Assembly (NCBI GenBank): GCA_001618615.1
Contig: LKHB01000008.1
Coordinates: 1 to 15,431, forward strand
Direction of reading: 5' to 3'
DNA: 15,431 bases
Origin: Fermentibacter danicus
GTDB lineage: Bacteria > Fermentibacterota > Fermentibacteria > Fermentibacterales > Fermentibacteraceae
In this document: piece by piece, positions 1 through 8,645 of the stretch
Numbering within the stretch: position 1 is the first letter of the stretch
Layout: every line of letters starts with the position of its first letter
Notes under the pieces: generated by a model
Told to the model about the DNA's origin: nothing
What the model saw: the letters and a program-made list of their open reading frames with translations, nothing else
The model's database searches: none
Program-made: the position numbers and the translations under genes

Positions 1-2633
1 AGGCTGTACGACAGCTCCACGCTCAGCGCTCTTCCTTCCGGGTCCGAGAGTTCGTAGCGGACCGGCACCCTGCCCGTTTCCGGGTCGACCGTCGCAAATG
101 CCTGGATGACGGAGGGCAGCCTGTTGTTCACTATCGCAACCGGGGACACAGTCTGCGAATAGGTCGTATCCCCGTCCGAGGCGAACGCCCTGAACTCGAT
201 CTCGGTTTCTCCGGCTCCGGGGAGATCGGCGGCGGAGTTCCAGACCAGAGTCGACCTGTAGCGGTCGGGGCCGACAGGGCCGTTGTCCATTATCCCGGCG
301 GCGTCGATCCAGCGATCGTCGCCGAGCAGCCTGTACTGCACGCCGAGCATGATCGGGCCGCCCTCCCGGTCTTCTACGGATACGACCACCGGGACGCTGC
401 CCCTGTGAACGCTCCTCGCGCCCGGGGATGTGACCGTGATCGTCGGAGGCTCGTCGTTGTCAAGGTGGAATGCCGCCGACGGGACTGACACGGTGCGCCC
501 GCCGTCCAGGACAGCCCTGAATCTCGCCGATCGGGTATCCGCCGCAGGGGCGTCGATCGCCGACTCCCACATGACTTCGTTCTCATAGAGGCGGAGATCG
601 AAGTCGCCGGGGGCGGAGACGGTGGCCCTGCTCCAGGTGGTCCCGTCGTCGAGGGAGAACTCGTATGAAGCCTGTATCAGCGGATCGGAGACGCCGGGGA
701 GTCTCAATCCCAGCCTGACGCGTCCGGACACCTCGTAGTCGGGAGCCAGTATCTGCCCGGCATACCTCCCGGACGCTCCGCCCCCGAATCCGTCGATCAC
801 CGACCATTCTCCCGCATCCGCATCGAGGGCCCTCATCCTGAAGGAGAGGCCGTCGGGGCCGGCGGAGGCCGCTATTTCAGAGGCGTCCCACTCTACCGGT
901 TCGCCGTAGAGCCAGGGATCGATCTCGACGGTGCTTCCCGAGAGTCTGGCGTCGATCCAGGAAGCCCCGCCGTCCGTCGAGTACTGGGCCTGGATCGTCA
1001 GCACGTCGTTCTCGTCGTCCTCCACTGCGTAATTGATGCGGAATACCCCTCCCGGCAGCTCCTCGGGGGTTGTCAGATGGAGTTCCGGCGGGTTGTTGCC
1101 GTCGACCCTGAAGATGTTGGAGATGCCGGCCATCCCGGGACCGGAGGCGGAGCGGGGGGTAAGGCGGAGCCTGACGTTGGGCTCGTCCGCGCTTCCGAGG
1201 TCGTCCCTGCTCCTCCAGACGATGCCTCCGTCCGTCTCACGGTAGTTGTCGGTCTGGTTCCAGGTGAGACCCGCGTCGATGGACCAGGCCACCTCGAGGC
1301 CTGTGACGAGGCCCCCGCCGGTCTGGAAGGAGACTGGTATGTCGCCCGACAGTCTCCCGGCGATGTCCGCGATGCGGAGGGTAGGCATGGAGCCGAGGCC
1401 GTAGCTGCCCGAGTTGGCGGCGTCGGCGAATGTCATGGGCCAGGGGCCGGGCCTCCCCGATCCTATGGGGTAGGCGGCAATGAGCCCTCCGGCGCCGACT
1501 ACAATGAGGTCAGTGATTCCGTTCCCGTCGACGTCTCCGGCCGCCGGAGCGAAGAGAACTCCCTCGGGGTGGGTGAAGCTCCTGTCCTCGAGCCTGGATC
1601 CATCCGCATCCCAGGTCAGAACCGAGCCGTTGTCGGTTGCCGCGAGTACCGTGTTGCGGTCCCAGGTGGAGAGTACGAGCGGGCATGTCGGCTTACCGGT
1701 CGCGGGGACGGGCCATCTCCACGCTCCTGCGAGAGTCCCGTCGCCGTCCAGCAGGTAGACGAGCGAGGCCTCCGTGGCGAGGGCCACCTGGAGCCGCCCC
1801 GAGGCTTCCTCCACGACTCCTATGGCGAGCGTGCCCCTGATCGGCCTGGAATCGAGAAGATACGGCCAGCCGGGAAGCTTTCCACCCCGCAGGGACAGGG
1901 CATGGACCCTCCTGTCGCCTGTAGCGAAGATGATGTCCGACATACCGTCGGCGTCCAGATCGGCGGAAACCGGAGCCACGGACACGGAAGACCCTGTGTT
2001 GACCGGCCATCCCGGCTGCAGGTTCCCCGACCTGCCGTACACGGCGACCGTGGCGGTGGAGAGGGCGCAGACGACGCCTGCAGCGCCGCTGCCGAGCGTG
2101 ACCTGCGCAGGAGTCCACTCGAGCCTCCCGCCGGGGGACTGGGGCCATCCCGGAACGGCGACGCCACGCTCGTCCATCAGGTGGATGCGGCCGTCCGTCG
2201 TGCCTGTCGCTATCTCACGCTCACCGTCCGAATCGAGATCGAGGGCCGATACTCCGGTCACGGGGCTCGAGCCCAGATTCACCGGCCATCCCGGCAGCTC
2301 GTTTCCTGAGGAATCGACGAGATGGAGCGTTCCCGTATCGTCGACATAGCACAGAACCGGCGTCCCGTGAATCCCGGAACGGAACGAGGCCGGGCGGAAG
2401 CTCACGCCTTCCGAAACCGACAGAGGGAATCCCGGGAGCGCCTCTCCGGAACCGTTCCATCCTCCGAGGCCTCGGTCGCCCAGCGGGATGAATACACAGA
2501 GCCCTCTCCCGGACAGGTTCGAAACGAGGGGGGAACTCTTCGGAGGCGCTCCGGCAGGAACCTCCCAGAGAGGTGCGGGGTTCAGTACGGATATGAGAAT
2601 AGACGCCGCCACCGCCGAGGGGAACAGATGCAA
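1..2633 (-). CDS. Large secreted protein, PGWP/FG-GAP beta-propeller plus Asp-box beta-sandwich repeats (3' part outside window)
   Basis: An open frame reads leftward without a stop for 877 codons and leaves the window, so the C-terminus is unseen. Residues 4-22 are hydrophobic and probably an export signal, although no Lys or Arg precedes them. PGFP/PGWP motifs at about residues 67, 114, 161, 207 and 254, with variants WRWP (305) and GPWP (396), give roughly seven repeats about 47 residues apart, as in a seven-bladed propeller of the FG-GAP/VCBS type. Calcium-loop-like DLDSDG (132), DLDADG (225) and DVDGNG (367) support this. From about 420 on, beta-sandwich-like modules carry Asp-box-like SIDAGLTW (451), STDGGASW (552) and SLDDGTTW. 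The likely role is an exported or surface adhesin or recognition protein; no enzyme motif is visible. The start is uncertain: the frame opens at TAA near 2664, with TTG at 2633, CTG at 2627 and GTG at 2612. A perfect AGGAGG (2634-2639) abuts TTG but sits 6 nt from CTG. Confidence 0.85.
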   Translation of the reverse strand, partial: MHLFPSAVAASILISVLNPAPLWEVPAGAPPKSSPLVSNLSGRGLCVFIPLGDRGLGGWNGSGEALPGFPLSVSEGVSFRPASFRSGIHGTPVLCYVDDTGTLHLVDSSGNELPGWPVNLGSSPVTGVSALDLDSDGEREIATGTTDGRIHLMDERGVAVPGWPQSPGGRLEWTPAQVTLGSGAAGVVCALSTATVAVYGRSGNLQPGWPVNTGSSVSVAPVSADLDADGMSDIIFATGDRRVHALSLRGGKLPGWPYLLDSRPIRGTLAIGVVEEASGRLQVALATEASLVYLLDGDGTLAGAWRWPVPATGKPTCPLVLSTWDRNTVLAATDNGSVLTWDADGSRLEDRSFTHPEGVLFAPAAGDVDGNGITDLIVVGAGGLIAAYPIGSGRPGPWPMTFADAANSGSYGLGSMPTLRIADIAGRLSGDIPVSFQTGGGLVTGLEVAWSIDAGLTWNQTDNYRETDGGIVWRSRDDLGSADEPNVRLRLTPRSASGPGMAGISNIFRVDGNNPPELHLTTPEELPGGVFRINYAVEDDENDVLTIQAQYSTDGGASWIDARLSGSTVEIDPWLYGEPVEWDASEIAASAGPDGLSFRMRALDADAGEWSVIDGFGGGASGRYAGQILAPDYEVSGRVRLGLRLPGVSDPLIQASYEFSLDDGTTWSRATVSAPGDFDLRLYENEVMWESAIDAPAADTRSARFRAVLDGGRTVSVPSAAFHLDNDEPPTITVTSPGARSVHRGSVPVVVSVEDREGGPIMLGVQYRLLGDDRWIDAAGIMDNGPVGPDRYRSTLVWNSAADLPGAGETEIEFRAFASDGDTTYSQTVSPVAIVNNRLPSVIQAFATVDPETGRVPVRYELSDPEGRALSVELSYS

Positions 2634-2666
2634 CCTCCTGAATGGGAAATATCGTGAACCTCGATG

Positions 2667-2696
2667 AAGTTAGCGAAAACATGCCGCCGGAGTCAA
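2667..2696 (-). promoter_or_regulatory. Candidate promoter for the leftward propeller gene
   Basis: On the minus strand TTGACT (2696-2691, 5 of 6 to the sigma-70 -35 consensus) is followed after 18 nt by TAACTT (2672-2667, only 3 of 6). Transcription would begin near 2660, about 27 nt before the TTG start. The -10 is weak, so the call rests mainly on position and on symmetry with the rightward promoter. Confidence 0.3.
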
Positions 2697-2731
2697 CGAT
2701 CCCCCTGCGGCCGTGGAGTATCATCGTTGAC
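2692..2731. repeat. Inverted repeat in the divergent promoter region
   Basis: GTCAACGAT (2692-2700) and ATCGTTGAC (2723-2731) are perfect 9-nt inverted arms separated by 22 nt. CCGG flanks both arms on the outside, with a two-base insertion on the left. Each arm contains the TTGAC core of the outward-facing -35 candidate. The symmetry may be a dyad operator or simply two similar divergent promoters. Confidence 0.6.
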
Positions 2732-2755
2732 CGGCAGATTGCCGGGGACAATACT
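2727..2755 (+). promoter_or_regulatory. Candidate sigma-70-type promoter for the eight-gene envelope operon
   Basis: TTGACC (2727-2732, 5 of 6) and AATACT (2750-2755, 4 of 6) are separated by exactly 17 nt. The predicted start near 2762 leaves a leader of about 50 nt before the first ATG at 2812. This is the best promoter-like match upstream of the rightward genes, and no comparable site was seen in the short gaps between them. Confidence 0.5.
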
Positions 2756-2811
2756 ACTTATTGCGCCATAGTTGCCGGCCATAACGCTGGGAGTTCCCGG
2801 AGGCCTCGACA

Positions 2812-3741
2812 ATGAGAATGCTCACATCAATCGCGCTGTTTTCCGCCGCTCTGGCGTACGCCGGTTCCCTGCCCTTCAGCAGGTCGGGAGTTCTCGACTC
2901 CCCGGACGCCTACATTCTCAGCCATACCGAGATCGAAGCCGGCATCGCCGGGTCGGCGTATTCCGTCAGTGATCCGGCAGGCTCGAAGGACAGCGAGTTC
3001 AAGATCACCGGCCATGTGGACGTAGGCCTGTTCCGCTACGGCCAGGTGGGCGTCTCATGGCTGGCGGACGGCGGGCTGGCCGGGAACGTCAAGGTCGGCA
3101 TCCTCAGCGAGGGCATCAGCGTGCCGGCGTTTGCCGTCGGCCTAGAGAACATCACCGGCGAGAAGAACGTCGAGTGCTTCGAAGACGCCGACGGAGAACT
3201 CTACGATTACAGCCACGCGCAGAACATGTCCGCCTACGGAGTTCTCTCGAAGGACATGGAGAGCCTGATCGGAGTCCCGGCCACCGTCAGCATCGGCATC
3301 GGAACGGGCAGATTCGTGGGCATGATAGACAACGGGGCCGCCGGCATAGGAAGCAAAATCGCCAACGGCTTCTTCTGTTCCGTGGTCTACCGTCCCGCGG
3401 GCAACTTTTCCCTGACCTTCGAGGAGGACGGGAGGGATTTCAATTTCGGGGCCTCCTACCAGGTCAGCCGGCTCTTCACCATCAACATCACCTGGGCGGA
3501 ACTCGAGATGAGCCTTTTCCCGCCCGACCGGGTCGATCGCATGGACATCATGCAGAACTCCAAGTTCGGAGTCTCTCTGGAATCGAGGTTCGGTCCAGTC
3601 ATCGGCGCCCGGAACCTCGAGCTCGAACGCGAACAGATGCGCATCGAGAGAGCCAGACAGAGGCTGCGTGAACTCGAGGAGAGGCGCAGGGCAGCCGAAA
3701 ATGAGCTCCAGAGGCTGCGCGAACTCATAGAAGGAAATTGA
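2812..3741 (+). CDS. Outer-membrane beta-barrel-like protein with C-terminal coiled coil
   Basis: This 309-residue protein has a signal peptide at residues 1-17 (ALAYA then GSLPF). Residues 33-265 alternate short beta-like stretches with Gly and aromatic residues (VDVGLFRYGQVGVSW, FNFGASYQVSRLFTINITW), which suits an outer-membrane barrel. There is a loose resemblance to YjbH-like barrels, seen in the DAYILSHTEIEAG-type opening. Residues 267-307 form a charged coiled coil rich in Glu, Arg and Leu (LRELEERRRAAENELQRL), which would reach into the periplasm. ATG 2812 has GGAGG 8 nt upstream; a second ATG at 2818 is possible. It is the first gene of the block and its stop lies next to the start of the TPR gene. 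By context it is the outer-membrane end of the machine, like GltA/B/H in the Myxococcus Glt system. The barrel call is inferred from composition, not from a recognised family. Confidence 0.7.
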   Translation: MRMLTSIALFSAALAYAGSLPFSRSGVLDSPDAYILSHTEIEAGIAGSAYSVSDPAGSKDSEFKITGHVDVGLFRYGQVGVSWLADGGLAGNVKVGILSEGISVPAFAVGLENITGEKNVECFEDADGELYDYSHAQNMSAYGVLSKDMESLIGVPATVSIGIGTGRFVGMIDNGAAGIGSKIANGFFCSVVYRPAGNFSLTFEEDGRDFNFGASYQVSRLFTINITWAELEMSLFPPDRVDRMDIMQNSKFGVSLESRFGPVIGARNLELEREQMRIERARQRLRELEERRRAAENELQRLRELIEGN

Positions 3742-3755
3742 AGCCGGTCGGCGGA

Positions 3756-6700
3756 ATGACAGGGAAACTGCTGATCTCGCTCGTTCTGCTGTCATACGGT
3801 GCGGCCCGGGCGCAGGAGGATCCCGCCGGGAATCTGGAGGTTCTGCTGCAGAGGGCCCGCGCCGAACTCGCGTCCCTGGAGGAGCAGATAGGGCGCGAGG
3901 AGGACAGGCTCGGCCGCATAGAGTCCGAACTGGTGGATCTCAGGCGGCAGGCAGCGATCATGAGCACCGCCGAAAGCGCCTTCAGGCTGGGCGAGGAACT
4001 CTATCTGGCCGGATCGATCGTCTGGGCGCGGGACGCATTCCAGTCCGTCATAAACAACTTTCCGGGCAGCGAATACCATACCGAGTCCTTCTTCAGGCTC
4101 GAACTCATCAATTTCGAACTCCAGGAATTCGATGCCGCACTCGTCCACTTCGACTCTCTGCGGGTGCGTTCCCCCGGTTTCCAGCACATGGACCTCGCCG
4201 TAATAGCGGCGGCCCTGTCGCATCACAACCTGGGGCGCTTCGCGGAATCGAGGAATCTGCTCTCCCGGATCGGCCCGCAGAGCGAATACGCTCCGCTTGC
4301 GCAGTATCTGACGGCGGTGGCGTTCGTCGAGGAGGGCCGTCTCTCCGAAGCCAGGACGGAGCTGGAAGCCATACGCGACCGGTCGGGCTCGCGGGGTTCG
4401 GGGGCCAACCTCGGCGACAGGGCTGTGATAGCCCTGGCTCAGATCTACGTCGAGGAGGGCGATCTGGAGCGGGCCCACGACATGTACGACAAGGTATCCC
4501 CCTACAGCCCCTACTACGATGTGGGGATGCTGGGCAAGGTCTGGGTGTACATGCGGCAGCAGGAGTACCAGGAGGCCTACAACCTGGCCCAGCGCGTGCT
4601 CGGCGAGGTGCCGGGCAGCGAACTGCGGTCGGAGTTCGAGCTGGCAATGGCCAACTGCGCCCTGGGCGCCGAGGATCTGGACATAGCAATCGCGCGTTAC
4701 GAGCGGCTCCTGAACACCCACAGGCGGACGGACACGTTCGGCATACTGGGTGAGGGCACGGCCGGAGGAAGCCAGTATCAGAGCGAGAGGGAGCGCCTCG
4801 AGAGGATCAGGGCCGGGCTGGCGGAGCTGAAGCAGGAGGCCTTTTCGAACGGCGCCTTCAACGTGGTCGCAATGATCGAGGAGGAGGAGGCCGCCCTGCG
4901 AGCCATGTTCGTGAACATCAGCGCGATGGAGGCCTCCCAGTCCCTGCCTCCCGGGGATGTGGACCCACGGGCGATGAGCATCGAGCTGAACCGGTTGATC
5001 ACGGACAGCAGGGTCGCCACCGATGCGCTGGCTCTCTCCATCGAGGAGACGGCCGGCGTCGCCGAGGTCTCCGGTACGGAGGACGAGCGCCACCAGTTGC
5101 AGTCCCTCATGGGGGAGGTCCAGAGGATCAGGCTGTCCCTGCTCGATCTGGCGTCGAAGTTCGAAGGTGGAGTCGCGCAGGAGCACGACTGGATCCAGGA
5201 GACTCAGTACGGCATCGCGATTGCCTACTACATGGAGCGTGAACTGAAGAGGGATTCCCTCGCCTATCTCGGATCGATCTACCAGACCAGGATTCAGGCG
5301 GCGTATGCCTCGGGCGATTCCGTAACCGCAGCCGTCCTGATCGCCCAGAGGCAGAGGGAGACCAGCGCCCTCCAGGGCAGGATCGACGCATCAGCAGCCC
5401 ACTGCGCATCCCTATTCGAGGAATACATCGCGAACTTTCCCGAGAGCCGCTTCTCGTCGGACGTTCTCGTGCGGCTGGCCCAGCTCTACTACGACCTGGA
5501 CAACGCGGCCTATCTCGACAGGATAGCGACGGCGACGCCGGAGAGCGGCTACGTGCTGGAGGATTACTCGCGCTCCGTGGCTCTCTACGAGCGTGTTCTG
5601 ACCATGTATCCCGGCAGCGACGTCGAGGACGTGGCCCTCTACTCGATGGGGTACTGCCTGGACAGGATGGGCGATCCCCGCGGAGCCGTCTCCAGCTACC
5701 GGAGGCTGCTGAGGGAGCATCCCAACAGCTCCCTCGCCCCGGAGACATGCATCAGGACGGGAGACTTCTATTTCGACTCGTTCGACTTCGACAGTGCCCA
5801 GGTCTATTACGCGAAACTCCTGGACTACCCCGGCGCCGACCCCGATCTCTTCCAGCTCGGCATCTACAAGCTGGGGTGGAACCACTACCTCAGAAGCGAA
5901 TATCTCCGATCGGCGGCCGTCTTCGCCTACCTGATACAGGATGGGCAGCTCATGGACTCGCTCGGCGTAACCAGGCGCGGCGGAGCGATGATCGACGAAT
6001 CCATGGAGTACATGGCGCACGACTTCATGGAGCAGACACAGAGGGCTCCGGTTCCGCTCGCCACCCGCTTCCTCGACTATTTCGGGCGGGATTCGGTCTC
6101 TTTCGCCGTCCTCAACTTCATGGGCGACCAGTATATGGCCAGCGGTTACTGGAACGAGGCTATAGACTGCTACCAGGCGCTGCTGCAGCGTTTCCCGGGC
6201 TACCGGGAGGCGCCGTATTTCCAGGCCGGGATCGCCACCTGTTATGACGGGCTCGGCAATCCCGCACTCGCGACCCAGGCTCGTGAAAAGCTCGTGGAAG
6301 ACTACAGCCCGGGAGGAGCATGGGCCTCCGGCCTGGGAGACGCGATCGCAGTGGCGGCGGTGGATTCGCTCAGGGCCAGCTCTCTCGAGAAGGCGATCGC
6401 CTACTACCACGGGCAGGCGGTAGCCTCCGCCGGCAACCCGGCGCAGCAGCGACGGGACTATGAAGCCCTCTCCGACAGGATCGAGTCCTACCTTGCCGGC
6501 TATCCCGCCAGCAGGCAGAACTACGACTTCAGGTTCCTGCTCGGCGACGCCTACTATGCCCTGGGCCGGTTCGAGATCGCCGGGGACACCTATCTCGCCC
6601 TCGCCCGGGACAGCTCGTCTCTCCAGAGGCGGCAGGATGCGACGATCAACGCCTGCGGCTCCTACTTCTCGTCCTATGCGGACGAGTCCGGGATCGACAG

Positions 6701-8177
6701 CGCCGTGGTCCGGCAGAAGCAGATCGATGCCACGACCTACTATCTGTCGCAGTTCCCGTCCGGCGAATACGTCGACCAGTTCCTGTACGCGGCGGCGGCC
6801 AACAGCTACAACGCAAAGGACTATCCCACCGCCAGAACCGTCTATCTCACGCTCTACGAGAATTATCCCAACTCCGGATACCTGGCCAGATCGGCGCGTT
6901 TCATAGCCGCGGCATACGAGGCCGAGGAGATGTTCTCGCAGGCCGAGCAGTGGTACGAACGGGCCTCCGAAGCCGCCGCGAGGACCGGCGAGGATCTCGG
7001 CGAGGACGTCACCCTGCTGGCCGCCACGGCGGCCTACAAGGACGCGGCCGCGCTGGCGGAGTCCGAGGATATCGAGAGCCTGGTCCAGGCGGCTAGGCGC
7101 TTCGAGGAGTCCGCAAGGGCCCACCCGGGTTCGGCGGTGGCTCCAACGGCTCTGTACGATGCCGGAGAAACCTACGCCCGGGCCGGGGCCATCCATGACG
7201 CCATCAGGGTCTTCGACGAGATAGCCCGCGACTACCCGCAGAGCGAACTCGCCCCACAGGGGCTTCTCAGGTCGGCATACCTGGCGAGGGAGGCCGGGAT
7301 GCTGCTCGAGGCCGCCGGCATCTACCGCAGGGCCGCGCAGACCTATCCCGGGGCCCGGGACATGGAGAGCGCCATGTATAGTGCGGCAATCTCCTACGAG
7401 GATGCCGGCAGGATGGACATGGCCGTGCAGGTCTACGACGAAATGATACAGGCGGGAGGGGTCGGTCCCAGCGTGATGACACTCGTCTACGGCAAGTACG
7501 GGGAGTACAAGTACCAGTCGGGCGACTACGCCACGGCCCGGCAGATGTTCACCAGCTCGATCCAGGTCTACGACCAGTACAGGGAGGGCGATGCCTATTA
7601 TCCCGCGATGTCGGCCTTCTATCTGGGCGAGATGACCTGCCGCGAATACGACGCCGTCCAGACCACGGTCGAAACCGCCGGGGCCAAGACGCAGTTGATG
7701 CAGGCGACGGAATCCTGGTATGCCAAGGCGCTCAACTATTTCACCGACGTCTGGTTCATGGCGTCCTGTGTACGGGCCGGCGAACTCTACGAGGACTACG
7801 CCAACGAGATCGGCTACATGGCGCCGCCTGACGGGCTGGACGAGACGGGCATCCAGGCCTTCTACGACCAGCTCATGCCCGTGATGGAGACCTACATCCA
7901 GAAGGCCCTCCAGGTCTATCAGACGGCGGTGCAGAAGGCAGTCAGCACCGGGATCGACAACGAGTGGGTCACCAGGGCGGCGGATCACCTCGAACTCCTC
8001 GCACCCGGCACCGCAGGAGCCCTTGGCCTTCCCGGATATGCACCCCTGCCTCAGCCCGAGACGACGCCCCCGCAGGGCTCCACCGACGCCCCTGAACCCG
8101 ACGGCACAGGCGAAAGCGGGTCCCAACCGCTCACCTGCTCCGAACTGCCGCCCGTCCTGCTCGCGGGGGTCCACTGA
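3756..8177 (+). CDS. Giant periplasmic TPR protein with N-terminal coiled coil (CpoB/GltE-like role)
   Basis: This 1473-residue protein begins with a clear signal peptide (MTGKLLISLVLLSYGAARA, cleavage before Q20). A coiled coil follows at about 26-67. Helical TPR-type repeats then run almost to the end, with recurrent BamD/TPR_6-style units such as MYPGSDVEDVALYSMG, HPGSAVAPTALYDAG and DYPQSELAPQGLL. A longer charged helical section lies around 340-470. The last 47 residues are Pro/Thr/Gly-rich and probably disordered. TPR arrays are protein-binding scaffolds, and a coiled coil followed by TPRs is the plan of CpoB (YbgF), the Tol-associated protein, here far larger. An in-frame TTG at 3738 overlaps the previous stop (TTGA) and would add six residues; I chose ATG 3756 because it starts the signal peptide cleanly, though neither start has an ideal ribosome site. 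The stop overlaps the next ATG by one base, implying coupled translation. Confidence 0.9.
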   Translation: MTGKLLISLVLLSYGAARAQEDPAGNLEVLLQRARAELASLEEQIGREEDRLGRIESELVDLRRQAAIMSTAESAFRLGEELYLAGSIVWARDAFQSVINNFPGSEYHTESFFRLELINFELQEFDAALVHFDSLRVRSPGFQHMDLAVIAAALSHHNLGRFAESRNLLSRIGPQSEYAPLAQYLTAVAFVEEGRLSEARTELEAIRDRSGSRGSGANLGDRAVIALAQIYVEEGDLERAHDMYDKVSPYSPYYDVGMLGKVWVYMRQQEYQEAYNLAQRVLGEVPGSELRSEFELAMANCALGAEDLDIAIARYERLLNTHRRTDTFGILGEGTAGGSQYQSERERLERIRAGLAELKQEAFSNGAFNVVAMIEEEEAALRAMFVNISAMEASQSLPPGDVDPRAMSIELNRLITDSRVATDALALSIEETAGVAEVSGTEDERHQLQSLMGEVQRIRLSLLDLASKFEGGVAQEHDWIQETQYGIAIAYYMERELKRDSLAYLGSIYQTRIQAAYASGDSVTAAVLIAQRQRETSALQGRIDASAAHCASLFEEYIANFPESRFSSDVLVRLAQLYYDLDNAAYLDRIATATPESGYVLEDYSRSVALYERVLTMYPGSDVEDVALYSMGYCLDRMGDPRGAVSSYRRLLREHPNSSLAPETCIRTGDFYFDSFDFDSAQVYYAKLLDYPGADPDLFQLGIYKLGWNHYLRSEYLRSAAVFAYLIQDGQLMDSLGVTRRGGAMIDESMEYMAHDFMEQTQRAPVPLATRFLDYFGRDSVSFAVLNFMGDQYMASGYWNEAIDCYQALLQRFPGYREAPYFQAGIATCYDGLGNPALATQAREKLVEDYSPGGAWASGLGDAIAVAAVDSLRASSLEKAIAYYHGQAVASAGNPAQQRRDYEALSDRIESYLAGYPASRQNYDFRFLLGDAYYALGRFEIAGDTYLALARDSSSLQRRQDATINACGSYFSSYADESGIDSAVVRQKQIDATTYYLSQFPSGEYVDQFLYAAAANSYNAKDYPTARTVYLTLYENYPNSGYLARSARFIAAAYEAEEMFSQAEQWYERASEAAARTGEDLGEDVTLLAATAAYKDAAALAESEDIESLVQAARRFEESARAHPGSAVAPTALYDAGETYARAGAIHDAIRVFDEIARDYPQSELAPQGLLRSAYLAREAGMLLEAAGIYRRAAQTYPGARDMESAMYSAAISYEDAGRMDMAVQVYDEMIQAGGVGPSVMTLVYGKYGEYKYQSGDYATARQMFTSSIQVYDQYREGDAYYPAMSAFYLGEMTCREYDAVQTTVETAGAKTQLMQATESWYAKALNYFTDVWFMASCVRAGELYEDYANEIGYMAPPDGLDETGIQAFYDQLMPVMETYIQKALQVYQTAVQKAVSTGIDNEWVTRAADHLELLAPGTAGALGLPGYAPLPQPETTPPQGSTDAPEPDGTGESGSQPLTCSELPPVLLAGVH

Positions 8178-8620
8178 TGCGCGCCCTGCGCTCGTTGCTC
8201 CTGCTGGTCGCCCTGCTTCTGCTGTCGGCGTCTTCCGCATCGGCGCAGGAGGCAAGAATGGAGGGGGGCCGCCTGATACTCGAGGAGATCACGATCCAGG
8301 GCGAACTCCGGACCCCCCAGGCGATGTTCCTGATTCTCAAGAGCACCCCGAGCCTGAGCAACGTCCTCCTGGAAAGAAGTTTCATGGACGACGTCATCAG
8401 GCCGATCTACCCCGGAGCCTTCGCGGACGAGCCGACGTTCGGCGCCAGCCGGAGGATCGCGAATCTCCCGTGGTATCTCAGATATGGAACGGTAGCCGCC
8501 TTTGGTGGCCTCTCGGCATTCCAGTTTTCGGAGGGCGACGAAGAGGAGGGCCTCGTTTTCGGGGTCATTGCGGGGCTCGGCCTCGTCGGCAATCTTGTAC
8601 TGGATCTGGTAGGGAAATAA
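8177..8620 (+). CDS. Small exported protein of unknown family, part of the envelope operon
   Basis: This 147-residue protein has a strong signal peptide (residues 1-23, SASSASA then QEARM). A short block follows that looks conserved in style, GGRLILEEITIQGELRTPQA at 30-49. The C-terminal third is hydrophobic and Gly-rich (about 103-117 and 124-144), interrupted by an acidic GDEEEG stretch; these could be one or two membrane helices or beta-hairpins. I do not recognise a named family. Its ATG shares a base with the TGA of the TPR gene, and the channel-subunit gene follows after 25 nt, so it is almost certainly co-expressed with the motor. It may be a periplasmic adaptor or a membrane-anchored accessory of the TolQ/TolR complex; that is inference from position only. 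Confidence 0.75.
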   Translation: MRALRSLLLLVALLLLSASSASAQEARMEGGRLILEEITIQGELRTPQAMFLILKSTPSLSNVLLERSFMDDVIRPIYPGAFADEPTFGASRRIANLPWYLRYGTVAAFGGLSAFQFSEGDEEEGLVFGVIAGLGLVGNLVLDLVGK

Positions 8621-8645
8621 GATCGCTCAGAGAGGAGATCGTTAG

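Noticed and set aside
1077..2309. 410-residue plus-strand frame
   Set aside because: It is the shadow of the leftward propeller gene, whose PGWP repeats and Asp boxes are real protein signals; this frame is Gly/Arg/Pro-rich without structure.
3792..5186. 464-residue minus-strand frame
   Set aside because: It is antisense to the first third of the TPR gene, with shadow-type composition and no start signal.
5412..8255. 947-residue open frame on the minus strand
   Set aside because: It lies antisense to the TPR gene, which has a signal peptide, clear repeats and coupled neighbours. The antisense translation is low in Lys and shows no domain pattern. Long antisense frames are common in GC-rich genes with strong third-position bias.
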